Shown here piece after piece: positions 13,901 to 20,051 of a stretch of 64,000 nucleotides of DNA (positions are counted from its first letter, which is position 1; each line of letters begins with the position of its first letter). The notes under the pieces were generated by a model. It did no database searches and was not told the DNA's origin. It was given only the letters and a program-made list of their open reading frames with translations. A program made the translations under genes and the position numbers. Source of the DNA: Xylophilus sp042867185 (GTDB lineage: Bacteria > Pseudomonadota > Gammaproteobacteria > Burkholderiales > Burkholderiaceae_C); the NCBI GenBank assembly GCA_042867185.1, contig JBHZQV010000007.1, forward strand, positions 124,001-188,000, read 5' to 3'.

Positions 13901-16900
13901 CGGTGAGCATCGGCGCGGGCCGCGACCTGGGCGTCGTGGGCAGCAGCATCGTCGCCGACCGGAACGTGAGCCTCTTCGCCGGCCGCGACATCGCCATCGC
14001 TGCAGCCAGCCAGACCCAGACCCAGACCGCCAGCGCCAGCAGCAGCAAGAGCGGCCTCATGTCCAGCGGCATGGGCGTCACCGTCGGCAGCCAGTCGCAG
14101 ACCAGCAACAACCAGGGCGCAAGCACCACGACCGTCGCCAGCACCGTCGGCAGCATCGGCGGCAACGTCAGCATCGTCGCCGGCAACCGGGTCGGCATCG
14201 TCGGCAGCGACCTCATGGCCCCGGCCGGCGACATCGCCATCGCCGGCAAGAGCGTCGCCATCACCGAAGCCAGAGACACCGCCAGCAGCCAGAGCCGGCA
14301 GACCGTCAAGCAGTCGGGCCTGACCCTGTCGGTCACCGCCCCTGCGCTGGCGGCGCTGCAGAGCGCCAGCAGCACCCTCGACGCCACCGGCAACACGAAG
14401 AGCAGCCGGATGCAGGCGCTCGGAGCTGCCAGTGCCGCCATGAGTGTGAAGACCGCCGCCGACAGCCTGCAAACCGCAGGCGCTGCCATGGAGGCCGGCA
14501 AGAGCGCGGGCGACGTCGCCAAAGCGGCCGGCGTCGGCGTCAACATCACCGTCGGCGGCAGCAAGAGCAGCAGCACCAGCAGCCAGAAGAGCGACACCGC
14601 CCGTGCCAGCACGATCAACGCCGGCGGCAGCATCGCGATTACCGCAACAGGAGCCGGCAAGGACAGCAGCATCACCCTGCAGGGCGTACAGGCCAACGCG
14701 GGCCGCGACGTCGATCTGAAGGCCGACGGCGACATCAACCTGCTGGCATCGCGCAACGACAGCGAGCAGCACAGCAGCAACAAGAGCAGCAGTGCCAGCA
14801 TCGGCGTCGGCATCACCTTCGGCCCGAAGCTGGCCTACGGCGTCACTGCCGCGGCCAGCAGCGCAAGGGGTCAGGCCGATGGCGCAGACACCAGCTACAC
14901 CGGCACCCGCATCGCAGCCGGCAACGCCGCCCGCATCGAGAGTGGCGGCGACACCACCCTGCGCGGTGCAACCGTCGCCGCCAACAAGGTGCAAGCCAAC
15001 GTCGGCGGCGACCTCAGTATCGAAAGCTTGCAGGACACGTCGCGCTACGACAGCAAGCAGAGCAATGCGGGCGGCAGCATCACCGTCGGCCTGGCTGGTG
15101 GCGTCACGGGCAGTGCCAGCATCGGCAACGCCAAGGTGAACGCGAACTACGCCAGCGTCACCGACCAGAGCGGATTGAAGGCCGGCGATGGCGGATTCCA
15201 GGTCGATGTGGGCGGCAAGACGGCGTTGAAGGGTGGCGCCATCACCAGCAGCGAATCCGCTGTGCAGAACGGCGCCAACCGCTTCGCCAGTGCCGGCGGA
15301 ACCACCCTGGAGGACATCCAGAACCGCGACGATTACAAGGCCAAGGGCCTCAGCCTCTCCGAAGGCTACGGCAAGAGCGAAGGCAGCGGCAACAACCCCG
15401 GCAACCTGCAGAACTTCGCAGGCGGCACCCCCGGCGGCGGTGCCGTCGGCTACGGTTATGCCAAGGGCAGCCAGAGCAGCACCACCGCCAGCGCCATCAG
15501 CGGCATCGCGGGTGACACTCAAGCAAGGACCGGCGACCAGCGCAGCGGCGCATTGGCCAAGACCTGGGACGGCCAGCAGCTCGAACGCGAAGTCCAGGCG
15601 CAGAAGCAGATCACCGCCACCTTCGGGCAGCAGGCGACGAAGAAATGGGGCGAGTTCGCCAACGGCCAGCAGGCCGCGGCCCAGGCCGCCCACGATCCAC
15701 AGGGAGAAACCTGCTGGGCAGAAACCGGCGCCTGCCGTGTCGCCGGCCACGCCCTGCTCGGCGGCCTCACCGGCGGCGCCGGCGGAGCCCTGGGTGCCGG
15801 CGTCAGCGCCGCCTCCGTCGAAACCGTTGCCGGCGCTGCCGACAAGATCGGCCTCACCGGTGCCGCCCGCGACCTCTTCATCGCCGGCGTCAACACCAGC
15901 GTCGGGGCGGCGGTCGGTGGCGCTGCGGGCGCCGCCGGTGCCCACAACGAGGTCGTCAACAACTACCTCAGCCACGTCCGCCCCAGCCCCATGCGGCTCT
16001 CGGAAGCAGAGCGCTACGAAGCTGCCACTGCGGCATGCGGCAAAGGCGATGCGGCGGCATGCGACACCCGCAACGCCTTGGCGCAAACCTCCGCCCAGCG
16101 CGACAGAGACCTGGCACAAGCTTGCTCCGGTGCGACGCCGGACGCATGTGCGGTCCGGGTCGGTGAAGCCACTGCCATGGGCAACACCGTGAGGACCACC
16201 GAGGGTGGTTATGTCTACGCGACCAGCCCGACGCTCACGCAGCTCAATCCCTCCACCATCGGCAATCCGAAGCGTCCCGACTCGTTCCATGACAGCCTGG
16301 CGCAAAGCACGGCCGATGGCATCTTGGTGGAAGCAGGGAACCAGGCGATAGTCGCGGTGGTGGCACCGATCGTGAAAGGTGGGAGTGCCATCGTGGGCAT
16401 GGTCAAGGGGCCTGTTGGGGACCTGGCCCCCTCCACGACCACGACGACAGGGATCGCCGCAACGGACGGTACTGCTACCAGCGCCTACAGTAGCGCCGGC
16501 CGGAACTATGGCAGCACGACGGTAACGGACGCCGGCGGGAATGTGGTCGCGACGCAGCCGACTTTGCCGCGGGCGGCTGGGCGGGGGGCTGGTGCGACGG
16601 ATGCTGCGGATTTGGGGGTGGGGGCAAGTGGAGGAGTTGTAGCTGGCGAGGTTGCCGTAACAACGAAGCCGCTCACTTTGCCTGCTCCGAAAGTCGGTGA
16701 AGTTGTGCCCAATGCGATGAGTGCCGCGGAGACTACTCAGGCTGCTGATATTGTTGCCTTCAAAGGCGGAACGTTTGTGGGACAGCCAACTTCCAACACC
16801 CCCGGTATTGATGGCTGGCTAAATGGCGTACCTGTTAGTTTGAAGGAGGTGACAGGCAATGGCATGACGGCGGTTCAACGAAATGTCATTGGTGGAACTA

Positions 16901-17112
16901 ATCAAATGAGTAAGGCCGGCCAAGTTGGGGATATGTATATTGATGCAACCAAAGCCGGCGTCTCGACTCAAGACGTGACTAATTGGGTAAAACCAGGATC
17001 ACCGATTGCAAATGTATTGAACGAGGGAACCGTCAAGAACATCAATATCAAAACCACAAATGGCTGGGTAACGTTGACTCGCTCAACGCTGAAAACTCCG
17101 GGGACACCATGA
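1993..17112 (+). CDS. cdiA: CdiA-like filamentous haemagglutinin with C-terminal toxin-type module
   Basis: A 5039-residue TpsA exoprotein. The order seen is: an extended signal peptide (about residues 1-62, ending APALAQ); a TPS secretion domain with NPNGI at residues 173-177 and the nearby CDGCGF; and a very long field of roughly 20-residue haemagglutinin repeats rich in LDNRGG (about 560-2970). These are followed by a cysteine-containing non-repetitive block (about 2984-3146), a YLVETDP...NSDYYL region (from about 3465), Ser/Gly-rich FHA-2-type repeats (about 3620-4500), and a pretoxin region with HALLGGLTGGAGGALG. The motif NEVVNNYL at 4652-4659 occupies the place of the VENN-type boundary. 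Everything after it (about 380 residues) is variable, and its last 110 residues are AT-rich and toxin-like. This tail holds PGIDG (D4940) and VSLKEV (K4951, E4952), which could be a PD-(D/E)XK-like nuclease core; that is a guess. The start at 1993 lacks a strong Shine-Dalgarno; ATG 2017 is possible. The stop overlaps the immunity gene. Confidence 0.93.
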   Translation: MPHPCLPRMSAPNVRSAGDRRDPPVQVPGSPPQRARWARRVARVLVLLFGLQTVLGSAPALAQLVAAPGAPAGQRPLVDAAANGVPIVHIAPPSAAGVSRNQFGQFDVGREGAILNNSGKTVQTQLGGLIGGNLQLGMTPARIVLNEVVSTQPSALRGTIEIAGQRADIVVANPNGIQCDGCGFLNTAGRATLTTGVPQFGARGALEGFDVTRGQIGVGAAGLDASNLERLDLVARGLVIEGQVWAQNLQALTGTQKVLYGTLASTPIAGVGTAPVFAVDIKSLGGMYANQIFLVANEKGLGVNSEGRMAALQGNIELSAAGDLRLHDTHAAGDVKLATPGSVLLTGPTSARGNASVAAAEQIDNRGSLQPDGNLQLTTPRLVNSGSITQGVADRDLVVSASESIRNTGTIQSRAGLRIDTRALSGAADPAAPGQILAAGDLTIAATRVDLSHQRIASDRDIAVAAAATLGLGDSTVRAAGAVSLAGSGAVSLAGSTVSADNGVQLRGGSLSMDRAVVQSGRDADIRAQERAVLSGGRVVARDRVSIAAQGIALEGAEVGATRIVLDAGTAALSNREGRVQASDAGADALVVRAAGVDNRGGQLRTNGTAVLDARGGAVDNGGGAVVAGRTDLQNLGHWTNAGGVLVTGSDLALRQEGFDNRGGTVQTEGQLVLDTRGATLDNRGGVLRAGGALLLDGGAGPMLGEKGTVVAGGDLRIAAGDVGAREATLVAGGDLQVGAARVQLDGARVSSGRNLRIESASDAALAGAQLSSAGNLAVQASGRVLADGATLVAQDAVDIAARGIALATGAVSGRSVRLDAGDAQLDNRGGRVVASGAGPRGLVVQARGIDNTDGVLATAGGAAVSAASGAIRNVGGTLRANGELALEASAIANDRGTIGSGGSLAFSGAELSNRGGTIATGQDLRIDVGNATTAGGTLTAARNLSIRAAVLDAAQARIGSGGDLAIAVAGNADLSQAVVASGRDLDVQATAIQADAARIAADGQATVRTGSLRGGAWSAQGTLDMSATGMVDVAGGALVAGSVLQVRSNGLDTSGAQVGAGTVDLDAGQGSLRNRQGRIVATQAGRGSLTLRAHGIDNGGGTVSAAGDALVSAGSGVFDNTGGVLQAGGVLQLTASQLQNRGGSVSTGGSLALRSGAFDNAGGTVSAGGDLLVDTNGQTLDNTGGRLMAQGALALQAGAGTIASAGGVVTANRDVRIRAGQLDISGGRVSGGQDVDIQVRGPVRAAHATLAAGQDLTVRATDIRASGAAIDAARALDIRADGMLDIAGARIAVQGAGAQTVDLYGTQVDARGTRIRADADLALHAAGALDAAGADIAAGGASQLAAGTALTLTGAQVVANGANRISGERVSARGASLSGGTTLDIRATAGAAELSAAELQSGGTLQVAARGVALDGARVAAVGDVSLDAGAHSLTAGDAAVRSRDGAIAVRAGAIQAASAPPAPSAAPPGFLAATDILLQSGGAIDLSHGTVAAGRNLSVQAQGAVTSRGGLLAARGTGSLTGTSLDNTGGVVDATQALTLETGGGAVVNNGGRIATRAALVLNPQSGAALAALDNRGGTIESGAALDIRAGRTDNRGGTLSAAGALGLRGGAVDNTGGRIAGAGDVRIDTQGAAFQGADGRILSQDGRIDLSAGALDLQRADMLARKDIAVGNAGTAGRVEAQGARLVATDGALTMRLDASTTGFDDAVLQAGGAVALTAQDSTLRRARIDSGADVRLSTGALQAAGLKATAQGALRIEARGAADLQDSTVVAATAASVVATQGLALDRGRLEAGRVSAAAGAGMLTLAGATVTGAGAADGAVPAVELRGQGVDHRGAHTRSGGNLVIDAGSAALDNQGGELLAVGTASLRSQGLDNRAGAIASNGDVVVRANADPAAAAGAGRLDNRAGSIRSAQGDVRLDAGDVFNDAASGAGGRITSARDLSIVAAGVVTNQAGSLGAGRDLSVAASGGLDNRAGTLGAGRHTALDVASLDNRGGLVGGNGSVQVTARGAGIDNTDGTVQSGQGMALRAAGDIGNAHGKMQSGAGLDVAGRAFDNRAGSVSGQGAVAVAGTSWLGARGQVAAGGNLSIDTQGGALDMQDGTLDAQAGLALRAGTADISRLQATAAGTVQIAAADLAAGNARLQSGASVAVSASGRLAADGLAVSAARAVAVDAAQASLQHASLTGNTAVSVRADSLGLQAAQLASQGDVGIAAGGDLDLRSASVRAGQDLAVTGGTGAGGTTQTAGVELMAGRDLSVGVSGAFDLASPDFRYQFGRDLTVRAQGIRTAGATLSGRNLTLDAGGGMLDNTGGSLTASGLLDARGAGVGNQGGTLAANDSVVVDAGSGALANGSGKIYSAQGAARIAGAAIDNRAGTLSAATDLAVAGSSLDNRGGSAVAANALTLDLRGALDNSGGGRVVANTGTLDLKAQGVDNQTGTLSSGAALKVDAGAGTVRNADGTIAATGKVAVAGAALDNQRGSILGTGGLLVGVRGAVDNRGGTLASAQGDTTVDAASLDNSGGQTTGTNVALTATGGSVRNVAGVVSGSRSVRVAGSGVVNDTGVIEAGAGGIAVDAGAGALSNRDSGSTRGIVTTGDLALRAGSIDNQGGYAGANGDITVASAADLDNRGGTLLGLGNGAVSAAGTLDNRGGTIATGGALRVDAGQLHNAGGASLVFAGGDLQVTAGSIDNSGTRDGQYRHGLLAGGNLSVTAATIDNRGGAIVALGDAGITARTRLDNSAGGQIGGNRVTVDTADLVNTGGRIDGAERVTVRAPRFSADGAIASGGTLALAMDQDYTNTGTVSARGSLEISTTGRYTNQGTVSAEQDLSLKAASLDNQAGGRIVSQRTTLDVAGTLSNAGLINSTAGTTAITAGAVDNSGRIYGDSVAVSAGSIANSGSAVIASRAGDLTLTGGVSNTGGAQLLSLGNLAVNGSLRNVGSNVSASGNLGISGRLDNLNAGLVLGTETVSSNAPGAATIMPAGTNDRYPVGDVRYVDDDAGRYVMPSSRYPFDRFGAVARPPDAGLICGTQEDPQCAKANRFTYADNDPVWDTFGVARPDYSGLTEPTPVPDTNNCSTLEGEDTRAGRYTGGGCGAYWNDKDAYDAAHDQRRAEAGQRLDVALAAFNQDVAGRTFEDVYSIEVTGSTTTRNTVLASTPGRITAGGSISLGDGVNQDSVILAGGSLNGGSVQNLATPGQQQVTESGRSQLSHVESCGLDKHCRRTDPWTPFTAAPYTTTQNLDVLQALGSTATGSPAAADNPAPPAGQPAVVPRVGVSLGGSRPASGTGSPQANPGTLAPQDGSIRVVAQPLQVDGAVVVAAQNPRTPGVLDVTATPAVAGTQLSTLPLRIDGPGRLTQGGAVDAPLPGSVIAASARAGQAVAIEQVRSQFAQIAAARPVSQTVVGGTGDSPKAATLAGADAGDPAARGQVKTTGYTTVASGGRLGLPASQLFGTPSRPGAGYLVETDPAFTDQRNYLNSDYYLAQLNLDPERSLKRYADGFGEQRLVDDQVMALSGRRFISGYADSQAQYAALMDSGVAYAKEFQLTPGVALSATQMAQLTTDIVWLETQTVRLPDGSSTQALVPRVYLRQPQAGDLQPSGALIAARDITLKTPGDIVNSGSLRATGNNAAGDNGQLRITAGNIANSGTIAGGAITIRAQTDLRNLGGQILGQGAGSTIALSAGRDLVLQTTTQSSSLATPTSTSTSSRTNLDRIATVQGGSIDLQAARDLIARGATVSATGDATKHSGTLVASAGRDIAIGTVQERYQLAIANAGGPVVQGRSTGYSEASTTNIGSAFAAKADISLAAGRQLDITGSGIAAVGNATLGGANVNIGAATDTRSVSLQAVGKNGYQNAASSAQTAAGSRISAGNDLRIVANGKAADGQGDIAIRGSSLSAGTASGANTGVLALQATRDITIGTAGTASSRQTESYSKSSGLVSTATSRSQSQSDLQGVQGSSLDGKTVSIGAGRDLGVVGSSIVADRNVSLFAGRDIAIAAASQTQTQTASASSSKSGLMSSGMGVTVGSQSQTSNNQGASTTTVASTVGSIGGNVSIVAGNRVGIVGSDLMAPAGDIAIAGKSVAITEARDTASSQSRQTVKQSGLTLSVTAPALAALQSASSTLDATGNTKSSRMQALGAASAAMSVKTAADSLQTAGAAMEAGKSAGDVAKAAGVGVNITVGGSKSSSTSSQKSDTARASTINAGGSIAITATGAGKDSSITLQGVQANAGRDVDLKADGDINLLASRNDSEQHSSNKSSSASIGVGITFGPKLAYGVTAAASSARGQADGADTSYTGTRIAAGNAARIESGGDTTLRGATVAANKVQANVGGDLSIESLQDTSRYDSKQSNAGGSITVGLAGGVTGSASIGNAKVNANYASVTDQSGLKAGDGGFQVDVGGKTALKGGAITSSESAVQNGANRFASAGGTTLEDIQNRDDYKAKGLSLSEGYGKSEGSGNNPGNLQNFAGGTPGGGAVGYGYAKGSQSSTTASAISGIAGDTQARTGDQRSGALAKTWDGQQLEREVQAQKQITATFGQQATKKWGEFANGQQAAAQAAHDPQGETCWAETGACRVAGHALLGGLTGGAGGALGAGVSAASVETVAGAADKIGLTGAARDLFIAGVNTSVGAAVGGAAGAAGAHNEVVNNYLSHVRPSPMRLSEAERYEAATAACGKGDAAACDTRNALAQTSAQRDRDLAQACSGATPDACAVRVGEATAMGNTVRTTEGGYVYATSPTLTQLNPSTIGNPKRPDSFHDSLAQSTADGILVEAGNQAIVAVVAPIVKGGSAIVGMVKGPVGDLAPSTTTTTGIAATDGTATSAYSSAGRNYGSTTVTDAGGNVVATQPTLPRAAGRGAGATDAADLGVGASGGVVAGEVAVTTKPLTLPAPKVGEVVPNAMSAAETTQAADIVAFKGGTFVGQPTSNTPGIDGWLNGVPVSLKEVTGNGMTAVQRNVIGGTNQMSKAGQVGDMYIDATKAGVSTQDVTNWVKPGSPIANVLNEGTVKNINIKTTNGWVTLTRSTLKTPGTP
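15831..15972 (+). repeat. Pretoxin junction repeat, copy 1 (inside cdiA)
   Basis: This 142-bp stretch of cdiA encodes the segment from AADKIGLTGAARDLF to NNYLS. It recurs at 18623-18764 with only two base differences (V to A and G to A in the protein). It ends exactly at the motif after which the two toxin-type tails become unrelated. Such a boundary repeat is the expected substrate for swapping C-terminal toxins. Confidence 0.9.
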
Positions 17113-17516
17113 GAAGCTCCTATGTTTCAATAGCACTCAATCCCACACTTGATGAATTGTTGAGCGCCATAAATGTTGGCTTCCAACATTTCAAACTAAA
17201 GACGCCAACGGTGACGATGGAATTGGTTGGACCTATTCATCGAGACCCATACGTGAAAGGTGAAACTGAAAGTGAGTGGTGCTGGGTATCGATTGATGAA
17301 AATCCTGTTGATGAAAGGATGCCGGGCGCCAAGAAATACATGGGTGCAGTAAGTACTCGAGGAGATGATGTGTTTGCGGCGCTGGTGACTTACTCTCTGT
17401 GCAAAATATTTGGTGAGTCAATTTATGACGACGCAGGCTACGTGAACGCTGGGCAGGAGTTCACCCTTGCCGAGTTTGAAGAGGCATTGCAAGCCAAACT
17501 AGACAGCCGGATCTAG
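17109..17516 (+). CDS. cdiI: Putative CdiI-type immunity protein for the cdiA toxin tail
   Basis: A small protein of 135 residues with no signal peptide or membrane segment. Its length, acidity and position fit a cytoplasmic immunity protein. The ATG at 17109 overlaps the cdiA stop as ATGA, so translation is probably coupled to the toxin tail. The longer same-frame ORF beginning at 16983 runs through cdiA coding sequence and is unlikely. Base composition is clearly more AT-rich than the adhesin body and matches the last 450 bases of cdiA, so toxin tail and immunity gene look like one acquired unit. I do not recognise the family from sequence. The role is inferred from context and from the general cdiA-cdiI arrangement. 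Confidence 0.8.
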   Translation: MRSSYVSIALNPTLDELLSAINVGFQHFKLKTPTVTMELVGPIHRDPYVKGETESEWCWVSIDENPVDERMPGAKKYMGAVSTRGDDVFAALVTYSLCKIFGESIYDDAGYVNAGQEFTLAEFEEALQAKLDSRI

Positions 17517-17565
17517 CCGTTTCAACTCATGTTTGACATTTGCGAAAATCCTGACTGTTCCCACT

Positions 17566-17635
17566 CACCACACCACACCACACCACACCACACCACACCA
17601 CACCACACCACACCACACCACACCACACCACACCA
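17566..17635. repeat. Pentanucleotide tandem repeat (CACCA)14
   Basis: Fourteen perfect uninterrupted copies of CACCA end three bases before the ATG of the lipoprotein gene at 17638. Perfect pentanucleotide tracts of this length are hypermutable by slipped-strand mispairing. Here the tract occupies the whole ribosome-binding region of the downstream gene, so changes in copy number would alter spacing or the frame of any upstream start. Confidence 0.95.
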
Positions 17636-17637
17636 CC

Positions 17638-18354
17638 ATGCATCTATCCAAAATTTCCTCTGCCCAACTCGCTGCACTTGCCCTTACTGCGCTCCTCGTC
17701 GGCTGTGCGCAGACGCCTAAAGCTGACACAACACTCGCGGTTGATGCGGCTGGCACGCCTTCCCCATTGCCGAAGGACTGGGTGACCTTTGCCATCGATG
17801 GGAGCACCCCCAGCGGTCAGCGATACCCCGATAACGTGCTGCGTGTCGTCGACAAGTCAGACCGCATGGGCGACGTAGGTTTGATGGTGATTGGTGCGCT
17901 GGCAGGTAGTTTCCGGACGCCGGTGTCCAAAGAGGATTACCGAGGAACCAAGGTGCAGACGGTCGCGCATCCGGCGTCGATCAACAAGATGAGCGAGATG
18001 GTGCCGGCATTGACTGCATGGCGCGAGGCCCATGGCAAACAGAGTGTTGTCTACAAGCACCCCGTTTACGTTCGCCTGAACCGATTCGCTCTGGTTTTCC
18101 GGGATTTCTCGCAAGACAAGCCCGCCTACGATCTTTATATCCAAACCGCCGTCTTTCACAAGTCGAACAGCGATGGCTACTTCATTTGGGATGCAAAGCC
18201 CGTGCTTTGCTCTACCGAAATCACGACGGGTGACCTGACGCTCGACCAGTGGGCGGCCGACGACTATGCTTTGGTGCGCGCCCGTGGACAGGAGCACATT
18301 CAGTCTTGCGTGCAGACGGTAAGTGCGTCTTTCGCCACTTTGTTTGCAGATTGA
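17638..18354 (+). CDS. Hypothetical lipoprotein behind a pentanucleotide repeat
   Basis: A 238-residue protein starting MHLSKISSAQL with a clear lipoprotein signal. A hydrophobic stretch ends in the lipobox LVGC with Cys at about residue 23, so the mature form should be a lipid-anchored envelope protein. The rest is soluble and mixed alpha/beta in character. No known domain is recognised. The TTG at 17533 reads in frame through the repeat as His-His-Thr-Thr-Pro units, but this would bury the signal peptide, so ATG 17638 is the likelier start of the exported form. No Shine-Dalgarno is visible because the repeat fills that space. Translation may depend on ribosomes arriving through the repeat. 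It sits between two toxin/immunity units, so a link to them is possible but unproven. Confidence 0.7.
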   Translation: MHLSKISSAQLAALALTALLVGCAQTPKADTTLAVDAAGTPSPLPKDWVTFAIDGSTPSGQRYPDNVLRVVDKSDRMGDVGLMVIGALAGSFRTPVSKEDYRGTKVQTVAHPASINKMSEMVPALTAWREAHGKQSVVYKHPVYVRLNRFALVFRDFSQDKPAYDLYIQTAVFHKSNSDGYFIWDAKPVLCSTEITTGDLTLDQWAADDYALVRARGQEHIQSCVQTVSASFATLFAD

Positions 18355-18443
18355 GGGAGCAGCATTCCGCTTCGTTGGATGCGATTCAGAAGAGGCCGCG
18401 TTGTGCCGTCGAATTCCGTTAGATAAGTATTCCAGGAGTCCGT

Positions 18444-20051
18444 CTGAGCCGTTCCCTTCGCTTCCGGCTCGGACTGATCTTCCTGGCTTTGTTGTCCTGC
18501 TTGGCCGGAACTGCAGGCGTTCCTGACCGGCATTCCTCATTCGTATCGGCTTCCAGTCATTGCTCTGCGCCGGCATCCTGCTATCGATTCCATAGTGTCG
18601 GTCTCTCGGGTGCCAGCGGCAGCGGCGCTGCCGACAAGATCGGCCTCACCGGTGCCGCCCGCGACCTCTTCATCGCCGGCGTCAACACCAGCGTCGGGGC
18701 GGCGGCCGGTGGCGCTGCGGGCGCCGCCGCTGCCCACAACGAGGTCGTCAACAACTACCTCAGCAGCCAGCAGTGGCGGGACTTCGCCAAAGACCTCGAC
18801 CAGTGCCAGAAGAGCGGCGGCGACTGCACCAGCGTCGTCAACCGATACCGCAACATCAGCAACGACCAGGACACCCAGCTCGCCAGCGCCTGCCGCGACC
18901 TCAACAGCCCGGGCTGCCGCAGCATGGTCGCCGAGGTCGTGGGTGGCCGTGACGCCCAGATCGGACTGGCGATCGACGGCAAGCTGCCGGCCAACTTCAT
19001 CGGCGGCGCCGACCTGCAAGGCAACGGCAACCTCTACGAGCGCAAAGTCCAGGCCCAGGACATCGTCAACGCCTGCGCCGCCGACCCCACCGGTTGCGAC
19101 CAGCAGCGCCTGCGGGGATCGGCGCAACTGCTGCTCACCGGTGTCAGCATCGGAGCGCTCGCCGTCGCGGCGCCGGGCATGGCGGTCGAAGCCGGTGCGC
19201 TGGTGGCCGAAGGTGCCACGCTCTACTGCGCGCGCCGGCCCGACAGCTGCGTGGCGCTGGCCGAGACCCTGGGATCGACGCTGGGCGGCGTGCCGCAGAC
19301 GGGCGTGGGCGGGTCGTCGATTGCGAGCCGTGGAGCGCGGGGTGGAGCGCCTGCTACCGGCATTGCTGGCGCGGGTGCGGGCGCCAAGGGCGAGGTGCCG
19401 GAGGTTGTGGCGGGAGCGGGCGCGACGGGGCGAGGGGCTGCGGCTGCGGGTAGTGAGGCTGCGATTCCGACGGGGCGGGATGCGGTGCCTGCGCCTGAGC
19501 CGGAGGTCGGCAAGCCCAACAATTTGGCCTCGGGTGAGACAAGACAAGTGGGTCGCGGTACCGATGCGGCGAATGATCCGGTTTATGAGCAAGGGCCGGC
19601 TGAGGCGAATGTTGTAACTCCAAAGGGTGGTGGAAGCAGCACTGCAGATGTAGTTTTGCCTGGGATGGATCGCCCGGTGCGACAGGTGAATGTGGACTAC
19701 CCACCGATTCCGTCGGTGGTTGATGCTATGAATAGCCCCCAAATGAAAACTTGGGTGGTAAATACGGGTTGCATTGATTGTTCCGAAATTGCGCCAAAAT
19801 TGCTGGAAGCTGCAGGAGGTAAGGGGCAAATTTTGGAGGTTCGTCCTATCGTTTCTGGGCAACTAAACGTATTTGAAAATGGTGTGAACGAGTCGGGCCA
19901 GTCCTTTCATCAGGTTTATACCGACGGGCAGTACGTGTACGATCCAAGGTTGTTGTCGCGGCCCATCCCTAAAGGAGATTGGGAGCAGCACATTCGAAAC
20001 ATCAATCCCGCAGGAATCACGATTTCATCCAGCTTGAAGGGTTTGAAATGA
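18444..20051 (+). CDS. Orphan CdiA-CT cassette with lipoprotein-like header and papain-like toxin-type tail
   Basis: Read from CTG at 18444 (AGGAG at 18434-18438), the product has about 535 residues; a shorter TTG start lies at 18489. The first part is a lipoprotein-like signal (FLALLSC) followed by AGVPDRH. From about residue 60 it switches abruptly into the cdiA pretoxin sequence up to NNYLS (about 98-107). An unrelated tail follows: a conserved-looking alpha-helical pretoxin region with several Cys, a Gly/Ala-rich hydrophobic linker, then an AT-richer final domain. That domain has GCIDC (C443, C446), SFHQVY (H489) and YVYDPR (D500), the order and spacing expected for a papain-fold Cys-His-Asp site. 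This assignment is inferred from motif pattern only. The stop overlaps the next gene by ATGA. The header homology at 20601 supports the upstream start. Confidence 0.75.
   Translation: MSRSLRFRLGLIFLALLSCLAGTAGVPDRHSSFVSASSHCSAPASCYRFHSVGLSGASGSGAADKIGLTGAARDLFIAGVNTSVGAAAGGAAGAAAAHNEVVNNYLSSQQWRDFAKDLDQCQKSGGDCTSVVNRYRNISNDQDTQLASACRDLNSPGCRSMVAEVVGGRDAQIGLAIDGKLPANFIGGADLQGNGNLYERKVQAQDIVNACAADPTGCDQQRLRGSAQLLLTGVSIGALAVAAPGMAVEAGALVAEGATLYCARRPDSCVALAETLGSTLGGVPQTGVGGSSIASRGARGGAPATGIAGAGAGAKGEVPEVVAGAGATGRGAAAAGSEAAIPTGRDAVPAPEPEVGKPNNLASGETRQVGRGTDAANDPVYEQGPAEANVVTPKGGGSSTADVVLPGMDRPVRQVNVDYPPIPSVVDAMNSPQMKTWVVNTGCIDCSEIAPKLLEAAGGKGQILEVRPIVSGQLNVFENGVNESGQSFHQVYTDGQYVYDPRLLSRPIPKGDWEQHIRNINPAGITISSSLKGLK
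18623..18764 (+). repeat. Pretoxin junction repeat, copy 2 (inside the orphan cassette)
   Basis: A near-identical copy of 15831-15972 with two substitutions in 142 bases. Homology starts within the Gly/Ala-rich text after the lipoprotein header and ends at the NNYLS codons, precisely where the two toxin tails diverge. Confidence 0.9.

Noticed and set aside
2100..15515. A second long plus-strand frame (about 4470 residues) inside cdiA
   Set aside because: Composition is almost entirely Arg/Gly/Ala/Pro/Gln, typical of an out-of-frame read of GC-rich repeats.
142..16305. A 5387-residue open frame on the minus strand covering the adhesin
   Set aside because: It is the mirror of a GC-rich, repeat-rich coding sequence. 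It has no domain-like features, and the plus frame carries clear TPS and haemagglutinin motifs.
17566..17635. CACCA array as a CRISPR or satellite structure
   Set aside because: The unit is 5 bases with no spacers, so it is a simple sequence repeat.
17533..17637. His-His-Thr-Thr-Pro stretch as the true N-terminus of the lipoprotein
   Set aside because: It would place the lipoprotein signal 35 residues inside the protein; the signal fits ATG 17638.
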